This document shows, piece by piece, positions 22,892-31,888 of a DNA stretch of 37,116 nt (the stretch's first letter is position 1; each line of letters begins with the position of its first letter). Made by a program: the position numbers and the translations under genes. This stretch comes from an uncultured Treponema sp. (GTDB lineage: Bacteria > Spirochaetota > Spirochaetia > Treponematales > Treponemataceae). A model generated the notes under the pieces. That model saw nothing but the letters and a program-made list of their open reading frames with translations, did not search any database and had not been told where the DNA came from. The stretch covers positions 1-37,116 of the forward strand of contig CALHVG010000033.1 in the NCBI GenBank assembly GCA_938039145.1, read 5' to 3'.

Positions 22892-25684
22892 ATGGCTGAA
22901 GAATCAGAGAAAAAGCCGGAGTTTGTAGTTCACAAAAAGCGTCCCGAACCTGTGTCGCAACCGCAAGTATCCGATGCTGGCGGCTCAGGAAAGAAAAAGG
23001 TAGTAGTTAAGAAAAAGAGCGCCTTGGGTGCAAAGCAAAATGTTTCTCAGGGAGATTCCCAGAAGACTTTGCCCGTAAAAAGAGTCGTTAAGATTGTTGC
23101 AAAGAATCCGGAGCAGAAGCCGGAAACTCCCGTAAAGCAAGCGGAAAAGTCGCCTTTGCCAAAGTCTTCTTCCAAAACCGAAAATACGGGAACTAAAGAA
23201 CGCTCGCAACGCCGGCCGATGGTGCTTGATTCAGCCCGTCCGAACGTAAAGGCGGGAAATCTTTCGTCTGATTATACAAGGCGTGACAGAAACGGCTATG
23301 GCGGTGGTTTCAGGAAAGGCGGCTCAGATTTTCGCCAGTCCAGGGACGGTTCCGGATTTACGGGAACGCAGGCTCGCCAAAGTTACCAGCAGAACCGAGA
23401 CAGGGATTCCTCTTCCAAGGGCGGCTATCAAGGTCGGAACAACCAGGGGCCTTTCCAGAGACGCGACGGTCAGGGTGGCGGCTCTTTCCAGAGGCGAGAC
23501 GGACAAGGCGGATATAGGCAGGGAGGTCAGCGTTTCGGCGGAAACGGCGGCGGTTTCAGGCAAGGTCCTTCGGGAGGCTCGCAAGGCTCGTTGCCTCCTA
23601 TGATGCAGCAGGGTAGAACCCCTCCCAAAAAGACCTTCAAAGGGAAAAAGCAGGTTTATACCCGAAAAGACGAAGAGCAGTACGACGACAATCTTTTTGA
23701 GTCCAAAAAGAAAAGCGAGACACCGGCTTCGGTTGTTCCAAAGTCCATAGAAATAATGGAGACAATCTCTATTTCGGATTTGGCAAGGAAGATGAACCTG
23801 AAAGCGTCCGAAATAATCGGAAAACTTTTCTCGAATTACGGTCAGATGGTAACGATAAATCAGTCCATAGACCACGAGACGGCGGAACTTCTTGCCGGAG
23901 AATACAGTTGCGAGGTCAAACTTGTCTCTCTTTACGACGAGACGGTCATCGAAGGGGACAAAGATATCGAAGAGAATATGCTTTCAAGGCCGCCTATAGT
24001 AACGGTTATGGGACACGTAGACCACGGTAAGACAAAGACCTTGGATGCCATCCGTAACGCACACGTTGCCGAAGGCGAGGCTGGCGGAATAACGCAGTCT
24101 ATCGGCGCATATTCTGTAAAGACGGACAAAGGTTCTATCACGTTCCTTGACACTCCGGGACACGAAGCGTTCACCATGATGAGGGCTAGAGGCGCGCAGG
24201 TTACTGACATTGTTGTCCTTGTGGTGGCAGCAGACGACGGGGTCATGCCTCAGACGCTGGAAGCGATAGCCCACGCAAAGGACGCAAAAGTTCCGATAAT
24301 AGTCGCCGTGAACAAAATCGATAAGCCTGAAGCTAACCCGGACAGGGTAAAAACTCAGCTTTCCGAGCATGGACTTGCTCCTGAGGAATGGGGCGGCGAC
24401 ACTCAGTACGTTTCCATTTCGGCTAAGCAGAAACTCGGAATAGACGACCTTTTGGATGCAATCCTTTTGCAGGCTGAAATCCTTGAACTTAGGGCGACTT
24501 ACGATTGCCGTGCGGAAGGAAAGATTCTTGAAAGCCGCATAGACCAGGGACGGGGAGTTGTTTCTTCCGTAATAGTTCAGCGGGGAACGCTGAAGCAGGG
24601 GGATGCGTTCGTCGCAGGCATATACAACGGAAAAGTTCGTGCCATGTTCGATGACAGGGGGCATAGAATTCGTGAGGCGGGTCCTTCCACTCCTGTTGAA
24701 GTTCTTGGAATGGAAGAGATGCCAAACGCAGGCGACCCTTTCCAGGTTACTGAAAGCGAAAAAGAAGCTCGGGCAATTTCGTCAAAACGACAGGAACTTA
24801 AACGTTTTGAGGACGCTAAGGCTGTAAAGAAAGTTACACTCGATAACCTTTATTCAACAATCGAGCAGAACGAAATCAAGGAATTCAAGGTCATCATAAA
24901 GGCCGACCTCCAGGGTTCTGCGGAAGCGTTGAAGTCAAGCCTTGAAAAACTTTCAACAAAAGACATAAGGCTTTCGGTAATCCATTCATCGGCAGGAGCG
25001 ATAAACGAATCCGATGTCGTTCTTGCCTCCGCCGATTCCAACGCAATCATAATCGGCTTCAACGTGCGTCCTACTCCAAAGGCAAAAGCCCTTGCCGAGC
25101 AGGAAAAAGTTGAAATCAGAAAATACAACATAATCTACAAGTGCGTCGAAGAAATAGAAGCGGCGATGGAAGGAATGTTGAAACCCGACACAAAAGAGCA
25201 GACAATCGGTGCTGTGGAAGTCAGGGACACGTTCAAAGTTCCGAAAATCGGTCTTATCGCAGGCTGCTATGTTACAGACGGCGTTGTAAAGCGCAACGCC
25301 ATGGTAAACCTTGTGCGGGACGGAATCGTAAAGTTCACCGGAAAGATTTCTTCGCTGAAGCGTTTCAAGGACGATGCGAAGGAAGTCGCCACTGGTTTTG
25401 AATGTGGAATAGGGCTTGAAAACTGGCAGGACATTCAGATCGGAGACCATCTTGAGGTGTTCGAATACGTAGAAGTCGCGCGAAAACTTGGCGACGAACT
25501 GAAAGACGAAAGGGCTGAAAACGAAAGGAAGGCCGCCGAAGCCGCGGCGAAGGCAATCGCTGACGCTGAGGCGGAAAAAGCCCTTGAGGCTGAATCCATC
25601 GCCAAAGAAAAAGCCAAGGCAAAGGCAAAAAAAGCCGCAAAGCCTAAGGATTTGGGAACTCAATATCCGGGGAAAGAGGAATAA
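22892..25684 (+). CDS. infB: Translation initiation factor IF-2 with an RGG-like N-terminus
   Basis: IF-2 places initiator tRNA on the ribosome and uses GTP. The protein has 930 residues. After a basic Lys/Pro-rich start, residues 130-250 are rich in Gly, Arg, Gln and aromatic residues, with a tandem FQRRDGQGG (two copies near 190-210). An IF2 N-terminal helical domain follows (about 290-345). The GTPase has GHVDHGKT (374-381), GGITQSIGA, DTPGHEAF and NKID. The rest matches domains II to IV. The end is an Ala/Lys/Glu-rich helix (about 870-925). The RGG-like insert is unusual for IF-2. It overlaps the rbfA start by one base. Confidence 0.97.
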   Translation: MAEESEKKPEFVVHKKRPEPVSQPQVSDAGGSGKKKVVVKKKSALGAKQNVSQGDSQKTLPVKRVVKIVAKNPEQKPETPVKQAEKSPLPKSSSKTENTGTKERSQRRPMVLDSARPNVKAGNLSSDYTRRDRNGYGGGFRKGGSDFRQSRDGSGFTGTQARQSYQQNRDRDSSSKGGYQGRNNQGPFQRRDGQGGGSFQRRDGQGGYRQGGQRFGGNGGGFRQGPSGGSQGSLPPMMQQGRTPPKKTFKGKKQVYTRKDEEQYDDNLFESKKKSETPASVVPKSIEIMETISISDLARKMNLKASEIIGKLFSNYGQMVTINQSIDHETAELLAGEYSCEVKLVSLYDETVIEGDKDIEENMLSRPPIVTVMGHVDHGKTKTLDAIRNAHVAEGEAGGITQSIGAYSVKTDKGSITFLDTPGHEAFTMMRARGAQVTDIVVLVVAADDGVMPQTLEAIAHAKDAKVPIIVAVNKIDKPEANPDRVKTQLSEHGLAPEEWGGDTQYVSISAKQKLGIDDLLDAILLQAEILELRATYDCRAEGKILESRIDQGRGVVSSVIVQRGTLKQGDAFVAGIYNGKVRAMFDDRGHRIREAGPSTPVEVLGMEEMPNAGDPFQVTESEKEARAISSKRQELKRFEDAKAVKKVTLDNLYSTIEQNEIKEFKVIIKADLQGSAEALKSSLEKLSTKDIRLSVIHSSAGAINESDVVLASADSNAIIIGFNVRPTPKAKALAEQEKVEIRKYNIIYKCVEEIEAAMEGMLKPDTKEQTIGAVEVRDTFKVPKIGLIAGCYVTDGVVKRNAMVNLVRDGIVKFTGKISSLKRFKDDAKEVATGFECGIGLENWQDIQIGDHLEVFEYVEVARKLGDELKDERAENERKAAEAAAKAIADAEAEKALEAESIAKEKAKAKAKKAAKPKDLGTQYPGKEE

Positions 25685-26097
25685 TGGGGCAGTACAGAAT
25701 TCAGCGTCTGAACTCCCAGCTCAGGGACGAAATATCGAAACTTCTCCTTCATGAAGACATTCGAGACCCAAGGGTTTCCTCGTTCCTTTCGATAAACAGA
25801 GTGGAAATCACTTCAGATTTGTCTTATGCGAAGGTTTTTGTGTCAAGTTTTCTTCCCGATGCCCAGCTTCAAAAGGGCGTGGACGGACTTAACAGCGCAA
25901 GCGGCTTCATCCAGGGGCAGATTGCAAAAAAACTCCGCATATATCAGTTTCCGAAACTAAGTTTTTTTGTGGACGAAGGCATGAAAGGCGGTTTTAAAAT
26001 GGTAAGAAAACTCACGGCTCTTGAAGAAGAGTCAAAAAAGTGGGAAAAAGAACATCCTGAGATGTCCGAGGACGTTCTAAACTCCGATGCAGAATAA
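25684..26097 (+). CDS. rbfA: Ribosome-binding factor A
   Basis: A 137-residue RbfA, which helps mature 16S rRNA in the 30S subunit and is important in cold shock. The KH-like fold is shown by RIQRLNSQLRDEISKLLLHEDIRDPRV at the start, VEITSDLSYAKVFVSSF (about 35-55) and FIQGQIAKKLRIYQFPKLSFFVDEGMKGG (about 76-104). ATG shares its A with the infB stop codon (TAATG), so translation is coupled. Its 3' end overlaps truB by 11 bp. Confidence 0.95.
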   Translation: MGQYRIQRLNSQLRDEISKLLLHEDIRDPRVSSFLSINRVEITSDLSYAKVFVSSFLPDAQLQKGVDGLNSASGFIQGQIAKKLRIYQFPKLSFFVDEGMKGGFKMVRKLTALEEESKKWEKEHPEMSEDVLNSDAE

Positions 26098-27091
26098 GAT
26101 AGTCCTTTTTGCAAAGCAGCCGGGAAAAACAAGTTTTTCTTCCCTTTTTACGATAAAAAAAGCGCTCGGAACGAACAAAGTTGGGCATACGGGAACGCTT
26201 GACAGTTTTGCACAGGGACTTTTAGTGGTCTGCACGGGAAACCTTACCCGCCTTGCAGGAAAAATCACGGATTTTGACAAGCGGTACAGCGCGGTGATTT
26301 CTTTCGGCGAGGAAACGGATACCCTTGAATGTACCGGAAAAACTGTAAAAACCGCGCCCCTTCCTAAAAAAGAGGCTGTCATTCGTGCTGTTGAAAATTT
26401 TACCAAAACATATTTTCAAGTTCCGCCTGTTTTCAGCGCAATTCACGTTGACGGAAAAAGGGCAAGCGATCAGGCAAGAAACGGAAAAGATGTGGAAATC
26501 CCTTCCCGCAAGGTTACAGTTTTTTCATCGGATATTAGGGATTATCTTTTTAGCGATGAAGGTCTTGTAAAAGCCGTCCTTGTTGATTTTCACGTGTCCA
26601 AGGGAACTTACATAAGAGCTCTTGCAAGGGACATAGGCGATTTTTCCGGAAGCGCAGCCCATCTTTTATCGCTTGTAAGAACTAAGGTTGGAAAATTTTC
26701 CCTTGAGAATGCGGCGGGGTTTTCTCTTCTTGAAGATTTCACGATAGAAAACGCATTAAAACTTTCGGAAAAGCTTAAAAATCAGGCGGCTTTTTTATCG
26801 AATGACAGCGAAGAACTGCGCCTTAGAAAAGGAGTGATTGAAAAATCCGTTCCGATGACTTCTTCTCTTTCAAAGATGTGCGGATTTGGAGTTCTAAAAC
26901 TTACAGACGAAGGAAAAGATTCGTTTTTTCACGGAAAAAAACTTTCTTCAAAAATGTTTTTATCATCTCCGTTTGATTTAATCGAGGATTCTTTTACGGT
27001 TTTTACAAATGAAGATGATTTTGCGGGCATTGTGCAAAAAGAAGCCGGCGGATTTTTAAAATACAGCTTTGTTATTCATAAAAACGGCTGA
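26087..27091 (+). CDS. truB: tRNA pseudouridine-55 synthase
   Basis: A 334-residue TruB, which makes pseudouridine 55 in the T loop of tRNAs. The catalytic motif GHTGTLDSFAQGLLVV holds Asp39, and KRYSAVISFGEETDT, QVPPVFSAIHVDGKRA and SKGTYIRALARDIG are also typical. The first residues are MQNKIVLFAKQPGKTSFSS, in place of the usual DKPxGxTS, with small changes. The start lies inside rbfA, so the two are coupled. It is the last gene of the operon; ribS15 (rpsO), which often follows truB, is absent here. Confidence 0.93.
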   Translation: MQNKIVLFAKQPGKTSFSSLFTIKKALGTNKVGHTGTLDSFAQGLLVVCTGNLTRLAGKITDFDKRYSAVISFGEETDTLECTGKTVKTAPLPKKEAVIRAVENFTKTYFQVPPVFSAIHVDGKRASDQARNGKDVEIPSRKVTVFSSDIRDYLFSDEGLVKAVLVDFHVSKGTYIRALARDIGDFSGSAAHLLSLVRTKVGKFSLENAAGFSLLEDFTIENALKLSEKLKNQAAFLSNDSEELRLRKGVIEKSVPMTSSLSKMCGFGVLKLTDEGKDSFFHGKKLSSKMFLSSPFDLIEDSFTVFTNEDDFAGIVQKEAGGFLKYSFVIHKNG

Positions 27092-27163
27092 TTTATAGTT
27101 TTGTGCTCGCGTTCGTGCTTTTTAGTACAGGTTTAATATACCCTGAATGGAGTTTTCCTTTTT

Positions 27164-28597
27164 TCAGGCGAACTCTCCTATGCAGTCTATCTCGCCGCCT
27201 TTTTTCATGTCGTTGCATATGGGTTTTAATATCCGAACCTTAACAATGTCGCCTTGTTTTAGAAAAGAATTTTCCGAATTTCCCAAAATCTCGCAATGAA
27301 GAAAATTTTCCGTTACGGCGTGAAAAACTTTCCGTTCATTTTCTTCGGTGTAAAATACGGTTTTTCTTGCGTTTTCAAGGATTGCTTCAAAGATTTTTCC
27401 CCGGCAGGATTCGATGTATTTTCTTTTGTTTTCACTTGCCCATGAAGAAAGGAGTGCCGCCCGTTCGGAACTTTTTTCCTGCGGAACCTGATTTTTCATG
27501 TTCTTTGCGGCTGTTTTAGGTCTTGCACTGAACGGAAATACATGAACCCATGAAAAATCGCATCTTTTACACAGCTCAAGTGTGTCTTGAAAATCTTCGT
27601 CCGTTTCTCCCGGAAAGCCCGTTATTATGTCGCAAGCCAAAAATGCATTTTTTTTTGCTTTTCTCAGCATGGCGCAGGCTTTTTCCATGCCGCCGGGGCT
27701 GTACGGTCTGCACATCGCTTTCAAGATTTTTTCGCTTCCGCTTTGAATCGACATATGAAAATGCGGTCTTACTCTTTTGTTTTTTATGACTTCGCAAAAA
27801 TATTCGTCAACAATGTCGGGATAAAGACTTGAAATTCTGAACGAAACGGTTTTTGTGTTTTTAAGGCACAGCTGAAGAAGATGGGGAAAATCTATGTAAT
27901 CTCCGTTGTAAAAACCTTTGTACTGGGCAATGTTCACTGTTGTGAAAACGACTTCGTTTTGTCCGGCTTTTTCAAGAAGTTTTATTCTTTCAAGGACTGT
28001 GCCGGCGTCAAGCGACACGGAACGGCCTCGAGCCGAATGGATTGCGCAGTATGAGCATGAAAAATTGCAGCCGTCCTGAATTTTTATTGAAGCTCTGGAG
28101 TGGTTCATAAATGAATCCGTGGATAGGCTGAACGCATCCTCACTGTAGCCTTTATTTTTTTGCGGCAGAAGGAAGAGCGTTTCCCGTAAAAACGAAGCGA
28201 AAGTTTCGGCGTTGAAGTTATTTTTTTTAAGCGTTTTTTTTAGTTCCGCCGCAACGCCCAGCAGCCTGTTTTTCATTTGTCCCGGAAGGCAGGCGATTCT
28301 TTTATCCATTGAATTTATGTTATCTTTTGAAAGCTGAGCATAGCATCCCGTGACCACTACGCAGCACGATGGAAGTTTTTCAAGGATAAGCCTGATTATC
28401 CGTCTGTCTTTTTGTTCCGCTTTTTGTGTAACTGCGCACGTGTTTACTACGCAAAGATATGTTCCGCTGTCTTTTGGTGTTTTTGCAGTGAACGGCGACA
28501 TCGAGACGGAAAAACCGTTGTCTGAAAAAAAACGGGCTGCGCTTTCGCTTTCTATTTGGTTCAGCCTGCAGCCTATCGTCTCAAAGTGTATGTCCAT
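27164..28597 (-). CDS. mtaB: MtaB-type tRNA methylthiotransferase (radical SAM)
   Basis: A 477-residue MiaB-family enzyme. The N-terminal iron-sulfur domain has Cys10 in TIGCRLNQIES, Cys54 (NTCAV) and Cys85 (TGCYAQ). The radical SAM motif is C177-x3-C181-x2-C184 (DGCNFSCSYCAIHSARGRS), followed by the SIQSGSEKIL and DIITGFPGETDEDF segments. A TRAM-like domain closes the protein. GCRLNQ near the start fits MtaB (2-methylthio of t6A37, a Lys-tRNA change) better than MiaB (GCQMN). It lies 13 bp after the TPR gene and ends the three-gene - operon. Confidence 0.85.
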   Translation of the reverse strand: MDIHFETIGCRLNQIESESAARFFSDNGFSVSMSPFTAKTPKDSGTYLCVVNTCAVTQKAEQKDRRIIRLILEKLPSCCVVVTGCYAQLSKDNINSMDKRIACLPGQMKNRLLGVAAELKKTLKKNNFNAETFASFLRETLFLLPQKNKGYSEDAFSLSTDSFMNHSRASIKIQDGCNFSCSYCAIHSARGRSVSLDAGTVLERIKLLEKAGQNEVVFTTVNIAQYKGFYNGDYIDFPHLLQLCLKNTKTVSFRISSLYPDIVDEYFCEVIKNKRVRPHFHMSIQSGSEKILKAMCRPYSPGGMEKACAMLRKAKKNAFLACDIITGFPGETDEDFQDTLELCKRCDFSWVHVFPFSARPKTAAKNMKNQVPQEKSSERAALLSSWASENKRKYIESCRGKIFEAILENARKTVFYTEENERKVFHAVTENFLHCEILGNSENSFLKQGDIVKVRILKPICNDMKKGGEIDCIGEFA

Positions 28598-28610
28598 CAG
28601 GTTTTATGAG

Positions 28611-29252
28611 CTACTGAAGTTTTTCAGAAACCCTTGTCCTTCCTCTGTTTGCTTCCAAAGACGAGGGATTAAGGTGCAATGCTTCATCGTATGCTTCCAC
28701 CGCCTGATAATAATTTTGCGCCATCTCTCTTGCATATCCAAGCCTAAGCCACCAGTGTTCAAGGAGCGGCTCTTTTTTTACAGCCGCCGTGAGCGCAATG
28801 TCCGCATGCTGATAGCGTGTTTGCCGAATGTATATTTCGCCCATAAAATAATAAGCTGTTCCTACGCGGCTTCCGCTTTCGGGCGCGCTTGCCACATATT
28901 TTTGGAACTGCTCCATTGCGCCGTTGTTTTTTCCAAGATAGTACCGCGCCTCTCCCAAAATTTCTACGAGCCGTAAATCGTATGGACTGACCTTAAGTCC
29001 GTCGTTTGCCCGTTGTTCCGTCTCCGAATACTGCTTATTTTTTACAAGAGACCAGCACATAACGACATAGGACTCAACTCTGTCGGGATTGTCCGATATT
29101 TCCTCTTCACATACGGAAATTGCTTCCGAATATCTTCCGTTCTGATAGAGGATGAGCGCATCCTGCTTTACCGATTGTGAAAAAGACGATAAAAACTGAA
29201 GAAAAAAAGATAAAAACAAAAATGCATTGAATAATTTTACGTGTTTTTTCAT
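28611..29252 (-). CDS. Exported TPR-repeat protein
   Basis: A 213-residue protein with a signal sequence (MKKHVKLFNAFLFLSFF..., cut likely after FSSFSQ near residue 26). The rest is a row of tetratricopeptide repeats: ALILYQNGRYSEAISVCEEE (about 32-51), SYVVMCWSLVKNKQYSETEQ (62-81), GEARYYLGKNNGAMEQFQKY, GTAYYFMGEIYIRQTRYQHA and GYAREMAQNYYQAVEAYDEA. TPR proteins join other proteins in complexes; the partner here is not known. It sits between a bactofilin gene (20 bp upstream) and mtaB (13 bp downstream). A link to the bactofilin scaffold in the periplasm is only a suggestion, since bactofilin itself is cytoplasmic. Confidence 0.85.
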   Translation of the reverse strand: MKKHVKLFNAFLFLSFFLQFLSSFSQSVKQDALILYQNGRYSEAISVCEEEISDNPDRVESYVVMCWSLVKNKQYSETEQRANDGLKVSPYDLRLVEILGEARYYLGKNNGAMEQFQKYVASAPESGSRVGTAYYFMGEIYIRQTRYQHADIALTAAVKKEPLLEHWWLRLGYAREMAQNYYQAVEAYDEALHLNPSSLEANRGRTRVSEKLQ

Positions 29253-29272
29253 TTGGAACCCGTTTTGTAAAG

Positions 29273-29638
29273 TCAGTCTTCTTTTTTCATGACGCAGCGT
29301 CCGGTAAAAGTGCTTCCCGGCTCAAGGACGACCTGGCTTGCGGTTATATCTCCGTCGAGCACGCCCGAAGATGAAACGAAGACCATGTTTTTTGCAGTAA
29401 CATTTCCGTGGACTTTGCCTTTAACAAGGATGCGGACGGCGTTAATGTCGGCGTTTACCAGAGCTTCAGTATCCACTACAAGATCGCTTGTGGCATCAAT
29501 TCTTCCGTTTACAGTCCCCCGTATCATGAAAGGTTTTACGAATTTTATGTTTCCGGTGAACTTTATGCCGTGCTCTATCACCGTATCGAAGGCTTCGTCT
29601 TCTATGTCAAAAAAATCTGTTTCCTTTACGTCGAACAT
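29273..29638 (-). CDS. Second bactofilin
   Basis: A 121-residue bactofilin with the beta-helix core from about residue 25 to 115: IKFTGNIKFVKPFMIRGTVN, GRIDATSDLVVDTEALVNAD, INAVRILVKGKVHGNVTAKN and GVLDGDITASQVVLEPGSTF. It is shorter and diverged from the one at 8563-9000, with an acidic N-terminus (VKETDFFDIEDEAFD). It is the first gene of a - strand unit with the TPR protein and mtaB. The promoter -10 box ends only 6 bp before ATG, so the message may be leaderless, and no ribosome binding site is seen. Confidence 0.88.
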   Translation of the reverse strand: MFDVKETDFFDIEDEAFDTVIEHGIKFTGNIKFVKPFMIRGTVNGRIDATSDLVVDTEALVNADINAVRILVKGKVHGNVTAKNMVFVSSSGVLDGDITASQVVLEPGSTFTGRCVMKKED

Positions 29639-29644
29639 TCTGCC

Positions 29645-29674
29645 ATTCTACCTTATGAATAACGGTAAAGTCAA
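29645..29674 (-). promoter_or_regulatory. Promoter of the bactofilin-TPR-mtaB operon
   Basis: On the - strand TTGACT (29674-29669), 18 bp, TAGAAT (29650-29645). The predicted start site is at or near the bactofilin ATG (29638). The rest of 29675-29902 is A/T-rich and holds no convincing gene. Confidence 0.65.
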
Positions 29675-29902
29675 CGCAAACAAAACTTTGCTTGATGGAG
29701 TTTTTTATACAAACTCGGACGGCGTGTTTTTTATAAAAACCGGAATGGAACTGTTTTCTATGTCTGTTCTGTTTAAGTTCGATTTAAAAATCATTCTGAA
29801 AAAAAATGGCGGGAATTTTTAGCCGGATTTTAATGATTTGTTTTATTTTTTTTAAGTGTTTTTTTTATCCGCAAAACCTGATAAAATTATTCGGAGGTTT
29901 TT

Positions 29903-30181
29903 ATGATAGACATACGTTTTGAGGATTTTCGTTCAGCTGCCTATGACGACGGAAAAATCATAGGCGAGTGCACTTTTTCTGTTGAAAACAATACATGGAT
30001 TTTGTCTCACACGGAAGTAGACCCTTCATACGGCGGACAGGGCATTGCAAAGCGGCTTTTAAAATCCGTTGTGGAAAACGCCCTAAGCCGCGGAGTGAAA
30101 ATAAAACCTGTCTGTTCCTATGTGGTAAAAGAATTTGAAAGGCACCCTGAAGAATATGCGGCTGTTCGTTCATCGGATTGA
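29903..30181 (+). CDS. Small GNAT-like acetyltransferase (YjdJ / Acetyltransf_CG type)
   Basis: A 92-residue member of the short GNAT group. VDPSYGGQGIAKRLLKSVVENALSRGVKIKPVCSYVVKEFERHPEE is the acetyl-CoA-binding signature, with the Gly-x-Gly turn at GGQGIA and the H-PEE end. The short length is normal for the group. Substrate unknown. GGAGG at 29893-29897 fixes the start at ATG 29903. It lies 31 bp before murC and may be co-transcribed. Confidence 0.88.
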   Translation: MIDIRFEDFRSAAYDDGKIIGECTFSVENNTWILSHTEVDPSYGGQGIAKRLLKSVVENALSRGVKIKPVCSYVVKEFERHPEEYAAVRSSD

Positions 30182-30212
30182 AAAAGACATTCCTATGGGG
30201 TAAAATGCCTTC

Positions 30213-31739
30213 ATGAAAAAAAAATCTTTACCCGATTTGCTCAATGGCGTTCATGTTCATTTTGTGGGCATAAAAGGAACGGGGATGGTGGCTCTTGTCG
30301 AGATTTTCCATCACAACGGTGCGGTCGTTACGGGAAGCGATGTTTCCGAAAGGTTTTACACTGACAGCATAATCGAAAATCTTGGGCTAAAGGCTTTGCC
30401 GTTCAGCGGAAAAAACATAACGGATAAAATCCGGCTTGTAATTTATTCTTCGGCATACAAGACCGACTCAAACCCTGACCTCAAAGAGGCTTTGAGGCGA
30501 GGACTTCCGTGCCTTTTGTACACCGAAGCGCTCGGACTTTGCTCGTCTAAGTTTTATTCATGCGGCATTTCGGGCGTGCACGGAAAAACAAGCACCACAG
30601 GAATCGCTGGAACTGTTTTGAAGGAACTGGATCTTCCTTCCCAGGTGCTTGCGGGAAGCGTCATAAATTCGTTCGGCGGTTCTTGCACTTACACAAGCCC
30701 GTTGGTTAAAAACGGCTTTTCCGAAGAAAATGGCATTTTCGTCGCCGAAACTTGCGAATACCAAAGGCACTTCATGTCGTTCGAGCCTAAAAAAATCGTT
30801 CTTACTAGCGTCGAAAGCGACCATCAGGATTTTTATCCTACATATGAAGCCATAAGGGATGCGTTTGTGGATTATGCGTGCAAGCTCCCTGAAAACGGAA
30901 GCCTTATCTATTGCGCGGACGACAGAGGCGCTTTGGACGTGGCGGAAATCGTAAAAAATCTCCGGAGCGGCATAAAGTTGATTCCATACGGAAAAAACGC
31001 AAGTGGAGACTACAGGATAGTCGGGGAATCGGTCACCGGAGAAAAAAATTCTTTTTCTGTTTCAATGTTTGACGGCGAAAGCGGAAAATATCCCTTGTTC
31101 GACCTGAATGTTCCCGGCCATCACGAAGTTTTGGATGCCTGTGCGGCAGTCGCTCTTTGCTGCGAACTTTTGAAGACTTTCGGAAAAAATCCGCACGATT
31201 ATTTTGAAAGAATAAAAAAAGGGCTTTCGAATTTTACAGGCGGAAAAAGGCGCAGCGAAATTGTGGGACGCATTCGTCTTTCAAAGGGAGATGCTCTGTT
31301 CATCGATGATTACGCCCATCATCCGACTGCGATAAAGACAACCCTTGAAGGATACAAAAAATTCTACGGCGGAAGAAAAATTATCGTCGATTTTATGAGC
31401 CACACGTATTCAAGGACGCAGGCGTTGCTCGATGATTTTGCTTCCTGTTTTTCTCAGGCGGATTCCGTGATTCTCCATAAAATATACAGTTCCGCCCGTG
31501 AAAATCCTTCCGATTTTGCTATAAACGGAAGGACGCTTTTTGAAAAGGCGAAGACTCATTCAAAAGATGTGCATTATTTTGAAGAGGTCATGGACGCAAA
31601 AGATTTTGTGATTGCTGAACTGAACCGAACTCTTCCCGATGAATATCCGGACGGCTACCTTTTTGTTACGATGGGCGCAGGCGACAACTGGAAGCTTGGC
31701 GTTGAAGTCTTGGCTGAACTTAAAAAAAAGGAACTATGA
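30213..31739 (+). CDS. murC: UDP-N-acetylmuramate-L-alanine ligase
   Basis: MurC adds L-Ala to UDP-MurNAc with ATP, the first step of the peptidoglycan stem peptide. The 508-residue protein has the N-terminal Rossmann start VHFVGIKGTGMVALVEIF (14-31), the ATP loop GVHGKTST (121-128), the central ETCEYQRHFMSFEP segment, VESDHQDFYP, and the C-terminal DDYAHHPTAIKTTL and FMSHTYSRTQALLDDF. It is somewhat longer than E. coli MurC (491). Relatives such as Mpl share this layout, but the Ala-ligase call is preferred. No other mur gene lies nearby. Confidence 0.9.
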   Translation: MKKKSLPDLLNGVHVHFVGIKGTGMVALVEIFHHNGAVVTGSDVSERFYTDSIIENLGLKALPFSGKNITDKIRLVIYSSAYKTDSNPDLKEALRRGLPCLLYTEALGLCSSKFYSCGISGVHGKTSTTGIAGTVLKELDLPSQVLAGSVINSFGGSCTYTSPLVKNGFSEENGIFVAETCEYQRHFMSFEPKKIVLTSVESDHQDFYPTYEAIRDAFVDYACKLPENGSLIYCADDRGALDVAEIVKNLRSGIKLIPYGKNASGDYRIVGESVTGEKNSFSVSMFDGESGKYPLFDLNVPGHHEVLDACAAVALCCELLKTFGKNPHDYFERIKKGLSNFTGGKRRSEIVGRIRLSKGDALFIDDYAHHPTAIKTTLEGYKKFYGGRKIIVDFMSHTYSRTQALLDDFASCFSQADSVILHKIYSSARENPSDFAINGRTLFEKAKTHSKDVHYFEEVMDAKDFVIAELNRTLPDEYPDGYLFVTMGAGDNWKLGVEVLAELKKKEL

Positions 31740-31849
31740 TAAAAATGTCGCTGCCTTTAAAGTTTGGAGACACTTGCGATTTCTACGCATTGTTCAGAAT
31801 CGCAGCGTTCTTATTCCGAATTTGCACATGGCACGGCTTTGAGTTACTC

Positions 31850-31871
31850 AAGTTTGCCTAATCGCAAACTT
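31850..31871. repeat. Palindrome between murC and yicC
   Basis: AAGTTTGC (31850-31857) with GCAAACTT (31864-31871), 6-nt loop. The same AAGTTT-type palindrome recurs at 66-90, 298-320 and 36720-36736. The rest of 31740-31849 holds no clear gene. Confidence 0.7.
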
Positions 31872-31888
31872 TTATATTTGGAGGACGC

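Noticed and set aside
29656..29822. Short + strand open frame of 55 codons between the bactofilin and the acetyltransferase
   Set aside because: No ribosome binding site, overlaps the divergent bactofilin promoter, and A/T-rich composition with no family resemblance.
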